From NCBI GenBank assembly GCA_019915015.1, contig JAHBBC010000026.1, forward strand, positions 496,001-560,000: a DNA stretch of 64,000 nt, read 5' to 3'. The stretch's first letter is position 1; each line of letters opens with the position of its first letter. The notes beneath the pieces are model-generated. The model searched no databases, was not told where the DNA came from, and saw nothing but the letters and a program-made list of their open reading frames with translations. The stretch is from Auriscalpium vulgare. Taxonomy: Eukaryota > Basidiomycota > Agaricomycetes > Russulales > Auriscalpiaceae. A program made the position numbers and the translations under genes. Shown here one piece after another: positions 32,878 to 43,900 of the stretch.

Positions 32878-34606
32878 CATACTAGTCGTGCCGCGTGACC
32901 CGTGCCGCTGCACGGGGGGTTACGATAACGAAATCCTCTGGCGAGCACTCGAGGCTGGTTCAACAGGTCTATTGCCAATGCGGACCCGTAGAAATAAGAC
33001 TTATTTTCGTAACCATTGGGGCCACCTGTGCTGCCCATCTAGGGATGGGCAGCTCCGTGGCCCCGTATACAGTACATGCGGAGACCGGGACCTGTGAGAA
33101 AACGACGGTGTGACGCGCACGTAGCACCCCGACATGAATCTGATGTTCGACGTCCGACTCTAAGGCGTGATGCCGACGCCTTCCACTTGATGCCCGCGCT
33201 CAAGCGCAAGGTTTGCAATGGTCTTGAAGACCGCCGGAGTAGAATCAATGTCGTCACGCCCAGGCACTGACCGATTATGTATGAATCAGCAACACACAAA
33301 GATGCAAGCGCACGGGGCAGGAGGCCCTTGGGTACGTGCGCTGCCAGCGCGCGCTGACACGGCCGAGGAGCTGTAGTCCAAGCGGCCACATACCTAGCCA
33401 AAACTTTGCCCGCGACATTTGCTAGCTGTAGAGCCTCCGGGGCGATAAAGACGGCAGCGGCTACGCCGACGCGGCCGGCGCGGCGGTCGATCTGCAGCCC
33501 GTCACTGGCCTCATACCCAGCGACGAAGACCTTCGTGCGCGCAGACCGCCATCGCGGGATGCCTGCGGCGCGCACTGCACCTGCTAACCCTTGCCGCGCG
33601 CCGCAGTCCCAACCAACCCGTCGCCGCACAGCGGGGGTTGTCCCTGCAGTCGTGACCGCTAAGATGGACCTCGCACCTCAAGCACTTGTTGTCATTAAAT
33701 AATGGTTGGTTCGGGACCAGGCGTCGCCCGGTAGGGCCGTGCTATATAAGTAGGCAGCAGTAAGTTAACGGACGATGTCGCAAAATGTCGGCTGGCCGGC
33801 TTGCCATCGAATGACTAAGTCTCCCACAGCCCAAGGTAGACGCGCGACGTGTACCCGGGTGCAGCGTGCCTCCTGCAGGGATACACCTTATGAAGGGCAC
33901 CGTGAAAGACAGCACTGCCAAGGAGTGACGCTCGTGAATGATGAACGGCGCGGAGAGTTATACATGCGTGCGCACCCCTATGGTCTGTACGGTGCATTTC
34001 CCAGAGACAATGTGACGCGCGAGTACAGTCTGCATGGTCTGGAGTGCAATTGGGCACGGATGTTGCAGCGCCTTGCGGCGAACCGAAGGTGACAGTGGTA
34101 TGATCGACGCGCTGCTCGGTGCCAATGGGCGGACGCAAGTCACGCAGCAAAGGAAAAGCGACGACGAAAGAAAGTGAGAGAATGGAATCGGGGGCAGTGC
34201 TGTCGAGCACTGCAGACGGACGGATACCGTTGACGGTGCCATATGTTGCCATATGTTCGATCTACTAGTCAAAGGCAGCCTGTGTCCATCATAGTCACTG
34301 CCACGGAAATCATCTCGGTCACCTGGAACGCACAGCTTGTCAGAGCAGCATGGGCTTCCGTGAAGGGGCGTTCACGAGGACAAACGAGAGCCATCATGAT
34401 AGGAAGAAGGCCGGGCGCGGTGTTGTTGACAACCAGACACAGGCATGCCGGACCATTGACTGAAGGCACGGCATACGACAGATGTCTATCCCGATGAAGT
34501 GCGCGCAGTTGGAGATTAGTATGGCCCAGAGCAATATGATTACAGTAGAGGTGCGTGAGGGTTTTGATGTTCTTAGTTTCAGATTTACCGGCGATTGCAG
34601 CAAATT
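32878..34606. other. Mostly unassigned; one Cys/His-rich remnant
   Basis: On the minus strand, 33695-33550 reads KCLRCEVHLSGHDCRDNPRC, a Cys/His cluster resembling a zinc knuckle, and is followed by frames that end quickly. A longer frame (33629-33039) containing RAGRVGVAAAVFIAPEALQL has no ATG. Perhaps a decayed retroelement piece. A plus-strand TATATAAG word lies at about 33743. Nothing else is supported up to 34606. Confidence 0.3.
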
Positions 34607-34801
34607 TTGCGGACCATTGCAGGTTCCACGTCGTCATTGTGCGGAGATGCGCGGTGTACTGCAACCTAGGACAGCAATTTTCGCCAAAGCGACCGGATCA
34701 TATCACCATGCGGACCATTGCGGTCTCCACATCATTATTGTCAACTAGTCCGGAGACCTAGGACCGCAATGCTCGCCAAAGTGACCGGATCACATCGCCA
34801 A
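34607..34801. repeat. Tandem duplication of the WD40 gene's last exon
   Basis: Two copies of about 95-105 bases, each starting GCGGACCATTG and ending GTGACCGGATCAYATCRCCA-like, lie head to tail. The right copy (about 34712-34801) contains the terminal exon of the WD40 gene. The left copy is diverged but still reads as a comparable exon end on the minus strand. Confidence 0.65.
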
Positions 34802-36309
34802 AGAACTGGAAAGTAATGAGTAGAAGTGTGGACCAGAAAACTAGTCGCTCTTACCTCCACAGCCTTCGCAGCCCCAGCTGTGTTAAGAACGACAAGGCCA
34901 GCGACAATTAAAGCAAGCCAAATGAGGTCCGTGGCGCTAAGAAGGCGACTTCGCATATCCGCATACATCAGCAACTCGACGATAGGGTGGAATGGCATGC
35001 TTACCTCTCCCGACCAGCCGCTCGCGAACACCATACGCGGATGACCGGCGTCTTTAATCGCGAGAGGGACGCTGTAGCAATGAAGCTATGCTCGTAGCTT
35101 TGTAAAGACTGGCGTCATAGGATGAATATATAGGTAGAGACTCTGCGCGCTTTTGCTCACTGTTAGCGTCTGGACCTGGTCTAAGAAGAATATAAATTAA
35201 GACTCGCTCGAGTATCACAAAGCGCAACTCACTGTGATGAGACAGCACCTGCAGAGTTTTTGCCGTGGCTACGCTTCGGATACGTACTTCCCCAGTCGTT
35301 GAGCCACATATGACCGCTGAGCCGCCATCGAGGAAAGCAACCATAGACGGAGAGTTGTAGGCTTTGTCTACGGGCTGCTTGAACATTTTGATGTGCTTGC
35401 AAGTTTCCAGATCATACAAATCCATCCCATAATTGAGGTTGGACAACAGGAGAGATCGATGATCGGGAGCGATGGCAGAGTGCCCTCTATTAACTGGTCT
35501 GCGTGAGGTTAAAGCGATGGAATGCGACGACATACATATTGCGTAGTGGGTGAGAAGGATCAATCTTCCACTTGGGTGCAAAGGTTCTGAGATCCCAGCA
35601 CCTGGAAAGAGCATGATGAGTGAGGATGAGTGCTGCCCCGTTGAACCCAAGTATGACTCACACTACCCCATGATGCAGGTACGATACGATGAGGGACTCG
35701 CCTGCGTCGGTAAAGTGCAGTGAGCGCGGTCGGAGTCTGACTCCGGTAGCCTCCTCGTCGACCTCGTCGTCAGGACGGGGATGAGGCGTCAGACTATGTG
35801 CGGCGAATATGCCTAGCGGCCGAGTGAGGGTGATTGGTTCACATCAAAATGATTGGACCCACTCACCGTCATTGTGGTCGATTATGACATTAACTTCTGA
35901 TCCAATCCCTATAGCCAATTTCCCGCTGAGATCATCATAATCGGCTGCATGCACCACCCCTGACGCAACCGTCAGCACGTCCTTGTATTCATTCTGTTGG
36001 TGGCTCAGGAAGCGCGGAGGTACAGTGAGGGGAATAACATACCGTCTCGATATCAATAACCATTGCCAACCCTTCGGCCACTCCACAGAAGATGGTGCTT
36101 GTTGCTCGTCGATCAAGCGGAAGCCACAATGCACATGTCACCGCGCTGTTCATTGAGGTCTGGAACACATTGGTACCAGTGCTGATGTCCCAGACCCTCA
36201 GCGTGCCATTGTCATCGCCACTTAAGAGGAAATTTCCATCAGGAGAGAAGGCCAAGCAAATGATGGAACCTGTGTGCCCCTTTCCGATATTCAGCACATT
36301 CTTATACAT
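34758..36309 (-). CDS. WD40-repeat protein with C-terminal membrane helix
   Basis: The ATG at 36309 opens MYKNVLNIGKGHTGSIICLA, and LLSGDDNGTLRVWDISTG is a canonical WD repeat. At least eight introns splice in phase. Later blades include GVVHAADYDDLSGKLAIGIG, RSLHFTDAGESLIVSYLHHG ... VCWDLRTF, HSAIAPDHRSLLLSNLNYGM, VICGSTTGEVRIRSVATAKT, and HSFIATASLSRLKTPVIRVW. The last exons encode the hydrophobic helix LIWLALIVAGLVVLNTAGAA and the tail FFGDVIRSLWRALRS. So it is a single beta-propeller with a C-terminal transmembrane anchor, a layout I recall from expanded Agaricomycete WD40 families. WD40 propellers are protein-binding platforms; the partner is unknown. The gene appears intact and lies between copies B and C of the tail-anchored repeat. 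Confidence 0.82.
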
Positions 36310-36499
36310 GCGCGAGCACTGAGGGAGGCTTATCGAAAGGGAGGATTTCGAAGGATGTAAGGATGGGGATTTGAGTGGGATGTAGGAGCTGGAGGAGACT
36401 GTGCGATGTACCAGGCACAGCCTCCACTTGCGTGGCTTTGCCTTTGTTTGCTAGCGATACGATACCGGATAATTAGATACGCTAAGTAAGATTATCCTA

Positions 36500-37780
36500 G
36501 TGCTGCGAACGCCGGTCGCGCGCACAACAGACAAATTACATGGATTCAAGGTGTAGCGATAGGCTTTGAAGTACTGGTACATTTTCGTCCTACTAGAGCA
36601 CAGTGTGGCCTCGGGGGATCCAGCCGCAAAGGCGCTTTCAGGCTTTATAAGACAGATCGACTATCATCTGTCAAAGTCAGCTACGGAGACTATTTCAGGC
36701 GGGCGTCGCATAGCGAACCAAAATCAGAATGGCAAACTACAGTGAGAGGAGAAGCGACAGATACATGGCGACAAGGCACGATTCACCCGTATGTAGAGAT
36801 CCGCTGGATCCTCACTTCTGGAGGTGGCAGCCACCGCACTTCGAGAATTGCCCTCTGCAAACCATGCGCGGCGACCTGGAGACCCGAGATTGTCGCCTGC
36901 AGATTGAATGAGCTCTCAGGCCACCTAGAAGACACTAGAAGACACATATCACTCACCCGAGGTGTGCCTAGGCGCGTCTTGCGCTCGTCCACAACGCGGG
37001 TCGGGTCGACTAGCGTCCCTGAACCTTCGTCGACATAATTGCCACACCGACATTTTTTTCCTCCGCGGTATGCGTGGCCTGATAAAAGGCGTGGAGGGAG
37101 CACCGGTGCTCACGTCCCGGCGGCCGCCGCTCTCGGCAGCGACTTCGAAGACCACACTGGGGTCCTTCCCTGGCACAGTGGTTTAGCCATCGTGCGGGAC
37201 GTCAGGTTCAGATAGGTGGGGATCTGAAAGGGAGCATACGTGGGCTACGTGGGCCTCGAACGATAGACGGAGTGGGAGATGCTCACCCTGGTGTATGATG
37301 CGCCAATCCGCGGTGCGCCAGGCAAGGGTGGGCTTTGGATAGCTGAGCTTCAAGCTAATCAGACGCAGGCGCAGAGTTCGATGCCCTGGAAGGCCCTGGC
37401 GTCAGAGAAAGTCGACGGAGCACAAGCTGGATTCGACGTACTTCTGTATGCAGCGATCTCGCCGTGGTGCGTGACGGCTTCAAGTCATACTCAGTCTTAC
37501 GGCCATTAGAGGCCTGACGCGGCACCATAAAGCAAGAGTCGGAGGGTCGAGCATCATATGTTTGGAGAGAGAGAAAGAGAGGCTGACGACGTCGTTACGA
37601 ATCGCAGTGAGCAGTGGCAGCGGCGTGTGGCTTGGCAGGCGCCTGTTCGGCTTGCCTTCGCTTTATGCCATACAGTGGGCCTGAGCGCATCGAGACAAAG
37701 TATAAATCAGCCAGTCATTCCTCACCGAAGATCAGGTGTCGATACAGACAATTCAAGGGCTAGGGCATCCCTAGGGTTAG
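36500..37780 (-). repeat. Tail-anchored repeat unit, copy C (pseudogene)
   Basis: This is collinear with copy B at a constant offset of 4,791 bp and, by eye, identical for about 760 bases (36862-37627 against 32071-32836). It extends further upstream than B, through a CTAGCCCTTGAATTGTCTGT-like word shared with copy A near 26220. In the tail exon a 4-nt insertion shifts the frame after RIST, and a TAG interrupts the membrane segment. The gene is therefore dead here although much of the DNA is fresh. Confidence 0.75.
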
Positions 37781-38081
37781 CAACTTACTTCCATCCAATA
37801 GACTGTCTAACAAAGCAAAACTGCATACTGTACTTGCCATGTAGTGTCTCCACCGTGACAAAACAGCGCTAAGCAACGTACTACGTCCCTGCTCTCGTCC
37901 TGACAATCTGGAGCCCAACCTCACGACCTCTATATATACGGCCAGAATGAGCGATGGAACGACGGCGTTTGATTTTTCGTTCTCGCAGCCAGAAGCTTGT
38001 GGTGAGTCCCTCCCTCGCATAATGGTGCATCCTGAGGCTACGTCCTCTCCAGTGACTCGTCGTCTCATCCTCTGATACTGC

Positions 38082-39957
38082 ATGGCCGAAGCACATGTAA
38101 GTGTCCTTGCGCCCCACAACATGTCTGTTTGCGAGCTCACATGGGTCAGAATGCTGCGGGCAATGTCTCTGTCGAAGATGGTGACGTGCAGATGACCGAG
38201 GAGAGTGACTCGACAGAAGCATCCAGCGACGAAGAGGAAGGAGAATGGGACGTGAACATGGACCCACGTCCGGACGCGGTGATGATGGACGCTGACGACT
38301 ACGATTCGAAGCAGGAGGAGACGGGCGGACGTCCGGACGTGGTTATGGAGGACGCCGATGAAGGCCTGGGCGGCTACACAGCTGAGGTGAGCGCGGTCCG
38401 ATGCACAAAACAGCTGTGCCCATACTGACCGCTCCGGTAGGCTAGTGGTGCTGAAGGGTCGTGCCCTCGAGTAAGCCCCTCCGCCGCTCAGGCAGGGCCA
38501 GCGCCGACCCCTGCCTCCTCTGATGGTCCGCGTGGACCTCCGCACGCACCCCGGCGTGCACCCCCGGTGAGTTTGTTAGCCGAAAGCGCTCGAATTGTAT
38601 GACGAGCGAAGCCGTGTGTAGACCATGGGCGTGACCAAGGATGACATCGTTGGCATCCATTTGAGACTCGACAAGAGCGACAAGACGCTCGACGAAGTCG
38701 CCAGCGCCATGCGTGCCTTCGCGTCCCGCGGTCGTGCAGAACAAGGGAAGACATCGGGGTCCCATGCGAAGGGAAGCTCGCAGCAGACGCACTCGGCACG
38801 GGACAACGGGCACGGTGATGATGATGATGGTGATGAGAGCTCTGGCGAGGCCCATCCTTTCAAGAAGGCTGGGCTCCCCAAACGCCGCTCTCGCCAGATT
38901 AAACAGTTGCACGTGAGAGATTGCTCTCGTTGCCACCGTGGTGGCTGCCCCTGACTCGCATCCCAGGACAAAATCCGCGAGCATACGCTGAGTCTGATGC
39001 GGCGAGACGACAAAACGTCACCGTTCAAGGAAGGGAAAGGGATCGCGTCCATCAAAGAGGTCGAAGACTATGTCGGTCCCCGTGCCAGGGAGCCATGCTG
39101 CACCGTCGAGGACTTCAAGATCGATATTCGGGGGCCGAACAACTCTGCGTGGAACAAGTCTGCGGCGCGCGTCTTCGCTCGTGACTTTATCAAGCAAGCG
39201 ACGCATAAAGTCACTGATCTGCACGCGCTCGAGGAGGCATTCAAGACCCACATGTCGAGCCTCCGGCGAGAGTACCGTAAGCGAAAAATGGACAAGAGCG
39301 CTGCTGCAAAAGGTAAACGTGACGCCGCCCGTGAAGGCAGGAAGCGATTGGTTCGTCTCTGGCTTCCTCTGCTTGATTGTGCGGGAGCGGCTTGCTGAAC
39401 CGAGTGCTGCTCCAGATCTTCGAGCGACGTCTTCGCGCAGCTAAGAAGTTCGACGACCTCCGGCCACACGAGGATATGCTTTCCCGCCTCATGCCAGCGG
39501 GTATGAGCAGTGACGAATCCGACGGCGAGGATCCATACGCCATCTTTGTGAAACCGTGGAGGAGCCAGTCGGTCACAGCTTGGCTGCGAACATTCGAACG
39601 CATAGATCAGATAGCACAAGAGAGAAACGTCGGCCGGAGCAAGAGGGGGAACAAGCCACGCCTCCGACGACAGTCAAACAGGGTCAGCACGTCGCCACCC
39701 GTGCGCCGCCTGCCGGTCACGGCCTATGACGAGAAATGGTTGGCTTCGCTGGACCAGTTCGACCTCGAAATGCTCGATCCTCAGATGGACGAGAGCTATG
39801 ATTTCAGGCACTCGGACCACGTGAATACGTAAGCTCCAGTCTCAAGTGTAGTGCAGCCCCCTGCTCACCAATTTCTAGACTTCTTTCGACGCCGAAGCCC
39901 ACGGGCCAGCGCACTCAACAGAAGTACCCCAAGCGGAACGGCGGGTACTACAGCTGA
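38082..39957 (+). CDS. Acidic, lineage-expanded protein of unknown function
   Basis: Seven or eight exons join in phase. The N-terminal third is acidic (EESDSTEASSDEEEGEWDVN, with a repeated RPDAVM/RPDVVMEDAD element), followed by a Pro-rich linker. The core (from 38623) reads TKDDIVGIHLRLDKSDKTLD, IREHTLSLMRRDD, NNSAWNKSAARVFARDFIKQ, a basic coiled segment, and the C-terminal block MSSDESDGEDPYAIFVKPWR and TAWLRTFERIDQIAQERN, ending KYPKRNGGYYS. I recall the last block as a signature of a large Agaricomycete family of unknown function, often near transposons. An earlier ATG at 37947 (MSDGTTAFDFSFSQPEAC), 15 bases after a TATATATA word, is in frame but meets a stop before 38082. Confidence 0.7.
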
Positions 39958-40620
39958 AGGCATGACGACCGTAAATGTATGTTTTGGACGCCAGGGTTGG
40001 TCGACGGCTTACCCTGAGTACTAGGGCACGGCTGTCTTCGCAGGCGACGTGACATCACCCCCCAATATTTCCTGACGGCTCTCAGTACTTACACACTTCA
40101 AGTTTCTCTCTCCATACATGTGATGGGCATGGACATTACGGTACACTTAGCTCGCGGACTCTCCCATTCGCAAATTCATACGGGTTTCGCCTCCCATCCG
40201 TACGACACACGTGGTCATTCGGACTTGGCTACGTACCATTGCTCCTGTTGTTCCGTTGTGGCGTTCAATGCTAGTTAGTCTGGTTGCTTGTTCTTGAATC
40301 CTTCCCGCTCGCTTTGCGCTTGATCGCCCGCCGCGGGCCAGCGCACGTGGTCACTACAGCTGAAGGATAGACGACTGTGTTGGACGCCAGTGTTGGTAGC
40401 ACAGCTGTCTTCGCAGGCGACATGACATCGACTCCCAAGTGTTTCCTGACGACTCTCAGTGCACCTCAAATTTCTATCACAGCTCACGGACTCTGACTTC
40501 GCTTCCCATCCGTACGATACACGTCGTCATCCAGACTTGGCTACGTACTTTTGCTCCCGTTGTTCCCCCGGCGCGTTCCAACGCCAGTAAGCTCGACTCG
40601 CGCTTGATCACCCCGTTAAA
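39941..40620. repeat. Duplicated 3' flank
   Basis: The segment that starts at the end of the acidic gene (TACTACAGCTGAAGG, 39947) is repeated from about 40355 (CACTACAGCTGAAGG). Matching words follow in the same order in both: GGACGCCAG, GCTGTCTTCGCAGGCGACRTG, CATCCGTACGA, ACTTGGCTACGTAC, GCTCC-GTTGTTCC. The copies are about 300-370 bases long and diverged. A third small duplication (TCTCTTCTCCGCYGTCCCTA) sits at 40763-40812. Bases 40620-40915 hold nothing else. Confidence 0.65.
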
Positions 40621-40915
40621 GTTCTGTATAGTAGGACAGTTTGTTCATGTGTATGGATGGGAAGGATAGTTAGATCTCGGACATGCAACGCCGTAACCTG
40701 AGCAAGATTGCGACCCTATATCTGAGTCCTCTCCAGTCATCAACTCACATTGTCATTGTCCGTCTCTTCTCCGCTGTCCCTAGGTACATCTCTTCTCCGC
40801 CGTCCCTAGGTAGACCGGTGACCGTCTGGCTGACGACTTGTGAGGGTTGAGAGGCGTCGTCAGACAACACTTCTGCCCAAGTGTCGCCGAGACAGAGTGG
40901 TTACGAGTATAGTCC

Positions 40916-43900
40916 CTAGGCATCAACCGTGTGCGCATCATCTGCAGGGAATGCAACAGAGCCTTTGAGCTAGCAGACAGTCAGCGTCTCTTCCCGAAGC
41001 ATCGTAGCAACTCTTACTTTATCCAACGGAAGAACATGAACGCATTGTGCCTCGATTTTTGACAGGCTCATCTCGGTCTTCGCAAAATGGCAGTGAATAT
41101 CCTCGAGCGTGAAGATCTCGAGGTCTTTCTTGTACTTGTTGTGATGTAGGCGACCCATATTGAATTCAGGAGGATACTGTCGGTAGGGATCGTATTGAGC
41201 ATCCGCGGCTGACAGCTCCACGAGGACCTGAACAGCAACGAAAGTCTTCTCGACGAGGACTTTGTTGTCAGCGGACCGTGCATGGTTGAAGATGCTGTGA
41301 ATGCGGCCAGCCTTGAGCGACCCGGACGCGTCGCGGACAAGGACATTACTGTCTTTGGGAGACGTAGACGATGGCTTGTATGTGACGCCAGATATGAAGG
41401 CCGATGACCATGGAGTCGCCGTACGTAGGAGATGGAACTGATCCTCTCGTCTTGAATTTCCCCATCACACATATTTGTTGCCTCCTGTCTCTCGGGTGAC
41501 TGCGTCGAATAGAGCAGAATACACCTGGTCGCTGAGCCTGATATCCTTATGGGCATGGACCGGCTGCGGAGCATCGGATTGGCCAGACACCAAGTCTTGT
41601 ACTCGTGTGCCACGTCGGTCCTCTTGTATGTGCTTCTCATACTTATCTGCAAATTCAGATACGGACTTGCGAACCTCAGGATCGCGAAGCAAGGGCCGGA
41701 GGTTTGCGGTGCGGCAAGTGTGCTTCATGAATGTCAACTCCAGATCCCCTAGAGACGACTGCATGAGACTCCTGCCTGTTCACGAACGTTGGGTGCTGCT
41801 TACCAAATTTCCCGTTGGTATTCTCTTGCTGGAAGATGTAATTATAGCGCTCGAACGCAAACGCTCGCCAGGCGTGCACGGGCCCAAACCGATAGAGGAA
41901 ATCGGTCAAGTGGAGAGCAAGGTGGTGGTTAGGGCGGAAGGTGGCGTCTGGATACAAATCCTTCATCGTTTTCAGGTACCGGTTCATCAGCTTGTCGTAG
42001 AGCTTGATCTGGTCGCCAGTGAGTGTGCGCGTGCTTGCGACTTGCACTGCGACGGCCAGATCGATGAAGTTGTCCAACATCTGTTTCAGGCGATCTCCAC
42101 TGGGTTTCTCGCCCCATAGCCGTACCAATGTAATCCGAAGATGAATCCACGCCCACGTATTCCACTGATCAGCACTTAATTTGCCATGCTCTGTGGACCC
42201 GACGTTGGAGGGAGCAGGACTGATCCACGCAGGCAGCTCAGTCTTTTGGATATCTTGCCGAATTTCGGCGATAATCTTGTGCCCCAATACCGCTCCCTTT
42301 CGCTTCGCGTCCTTGGAGGCTATCTGGCCTATACCATACAATTTCTGTTGATACAACCTAATCGGTTTGACGATACAGATACACATTGAGTGTACTCACA
42401 AATGCGACGAGCTGCTCGATGAGGACAGACTTGGTCCTGCTAGTATGGAGATTCCGACTTTGACAGAGCACCTTGAGGACATTGAGGGTAAATCGGGCCA
42501 AATCCAGACGACCGGAAGCGATTTCTTCTTCGGCTTCCTGTATGTCCCTCTTCATCTTCAGCCGTAGTTGCCCTTCAGCAGGCTTATAATTCGCCGGAGC
42601 AGACCGTATCGGTAGTCGATGCCGCATCCGCTAGACGAGGTATCAGTATCACTAGTTTGCATGTCACGACGATGCATAGCGCACCCAGTCGAGTAATCTC
42701 TTCACCATGTCGCTCTTGTTGCTTTTACTCGGCAGCCCTTTCTCGTCGCATATTGCGGACAGGACAGTGCGTTCGTAAAATAGGAGGTCCGCATCGCAAA
42801 TTGGGTCCTCATCGCCTAGGACACGTTTCGCTTCCGCCGTGCTCTTCTTAGGATGACAATCAGGCTCGCTCTCTGTAGGAAGCGGCCTTAAACTCGCGGC
42901 GGGTTCGGCGGGTTCGGCGGGTTCGGCGGGTTCGGCGGGCTCGGCGGGCTCGGCGGGCTCGACGGGTTTGGCGAGCGCGTCGAGCTCAGACATATGTTTC
43001 CGCCGCTGTGGATAGTCAGCGGGGTTGATTAGAACGGAAAGAAGATGACGACCGACCCATGTCATCAAAGTGTTGACCATTGGCCCAATAGTGCTAGCCC
43101 GCTGTACGTTCATGTCATGACACAAATGCCACACAGCGGCCTTTGTGCACTGCTTGAGGGCTTCAGGGTCCCCTATTCGTAACAGTTCCCGCACTTTGAG
43201 CATATCCTGGTGCGATGGACGGATCATCTTATCGCCTGGTCTCGCTTCCGTCGTGCTCTTATCTGTGCCCGTATGATCGTCAGGCGAAGGAAGCTGACTG
43301 GAGCTGGCAGCAACCGTCGCGTCGGGTGCGGCGGGTTCGGCACGCTCGGCGGGATGTTTCCGCCGCTGTGGATAGTCAATGATCAGCGGGGTTGATTGGA
43401 ATGGAAAGGAGATGTCGACCAACCCATGCCATCAAATTCTTGACCATCATCTTGATGGTGCCGGCGCGCCGTATGTTCAAGTCGTGACACAAATGCCACA
43501 CAGCGGCCTTTGTGCGCGTCTCGAGGGCTTTACTGTCACCTCTCTCAAACAGGTCTCGCACTTTGAGCATTTCCTGGCTCGACGGGCGAATGAGCGCCTT
43601 CCCCTTGCGACCGAGGCCCTCTTCGTTATCCTCGAACTTGACGTTCATGCCCCAAATTTGGAAGCAATGCGTCCGAATAAGGCCAAGATATAGAGCGTGC
43701 ATGGACTCGACAACCGTATGTTCCGCAGGTCGCCAATAAGGCAAACGAAGAAGCTCGGTCCAGCGCACCCCCTGGCCAGAATCCTCAAGTTCTGCGCGCT
43801 CGTCTGCAGTGGCAGCGTCCCTCCATGCCTTCGCGTCCGCAAGGTGCTTGTCATAGTCGCGCCTATGTCCCCATTTTTTCTTGTCGAGGGTTTCTATATT

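Noticed and set aside
33039..33629. Minus-strand frame that faintly resembles an RNase H strand
   Set aside because: No catalytic Asp/Glu set is present and no start codon; similarity is too weak to report as a reverse-transcriptase relic.
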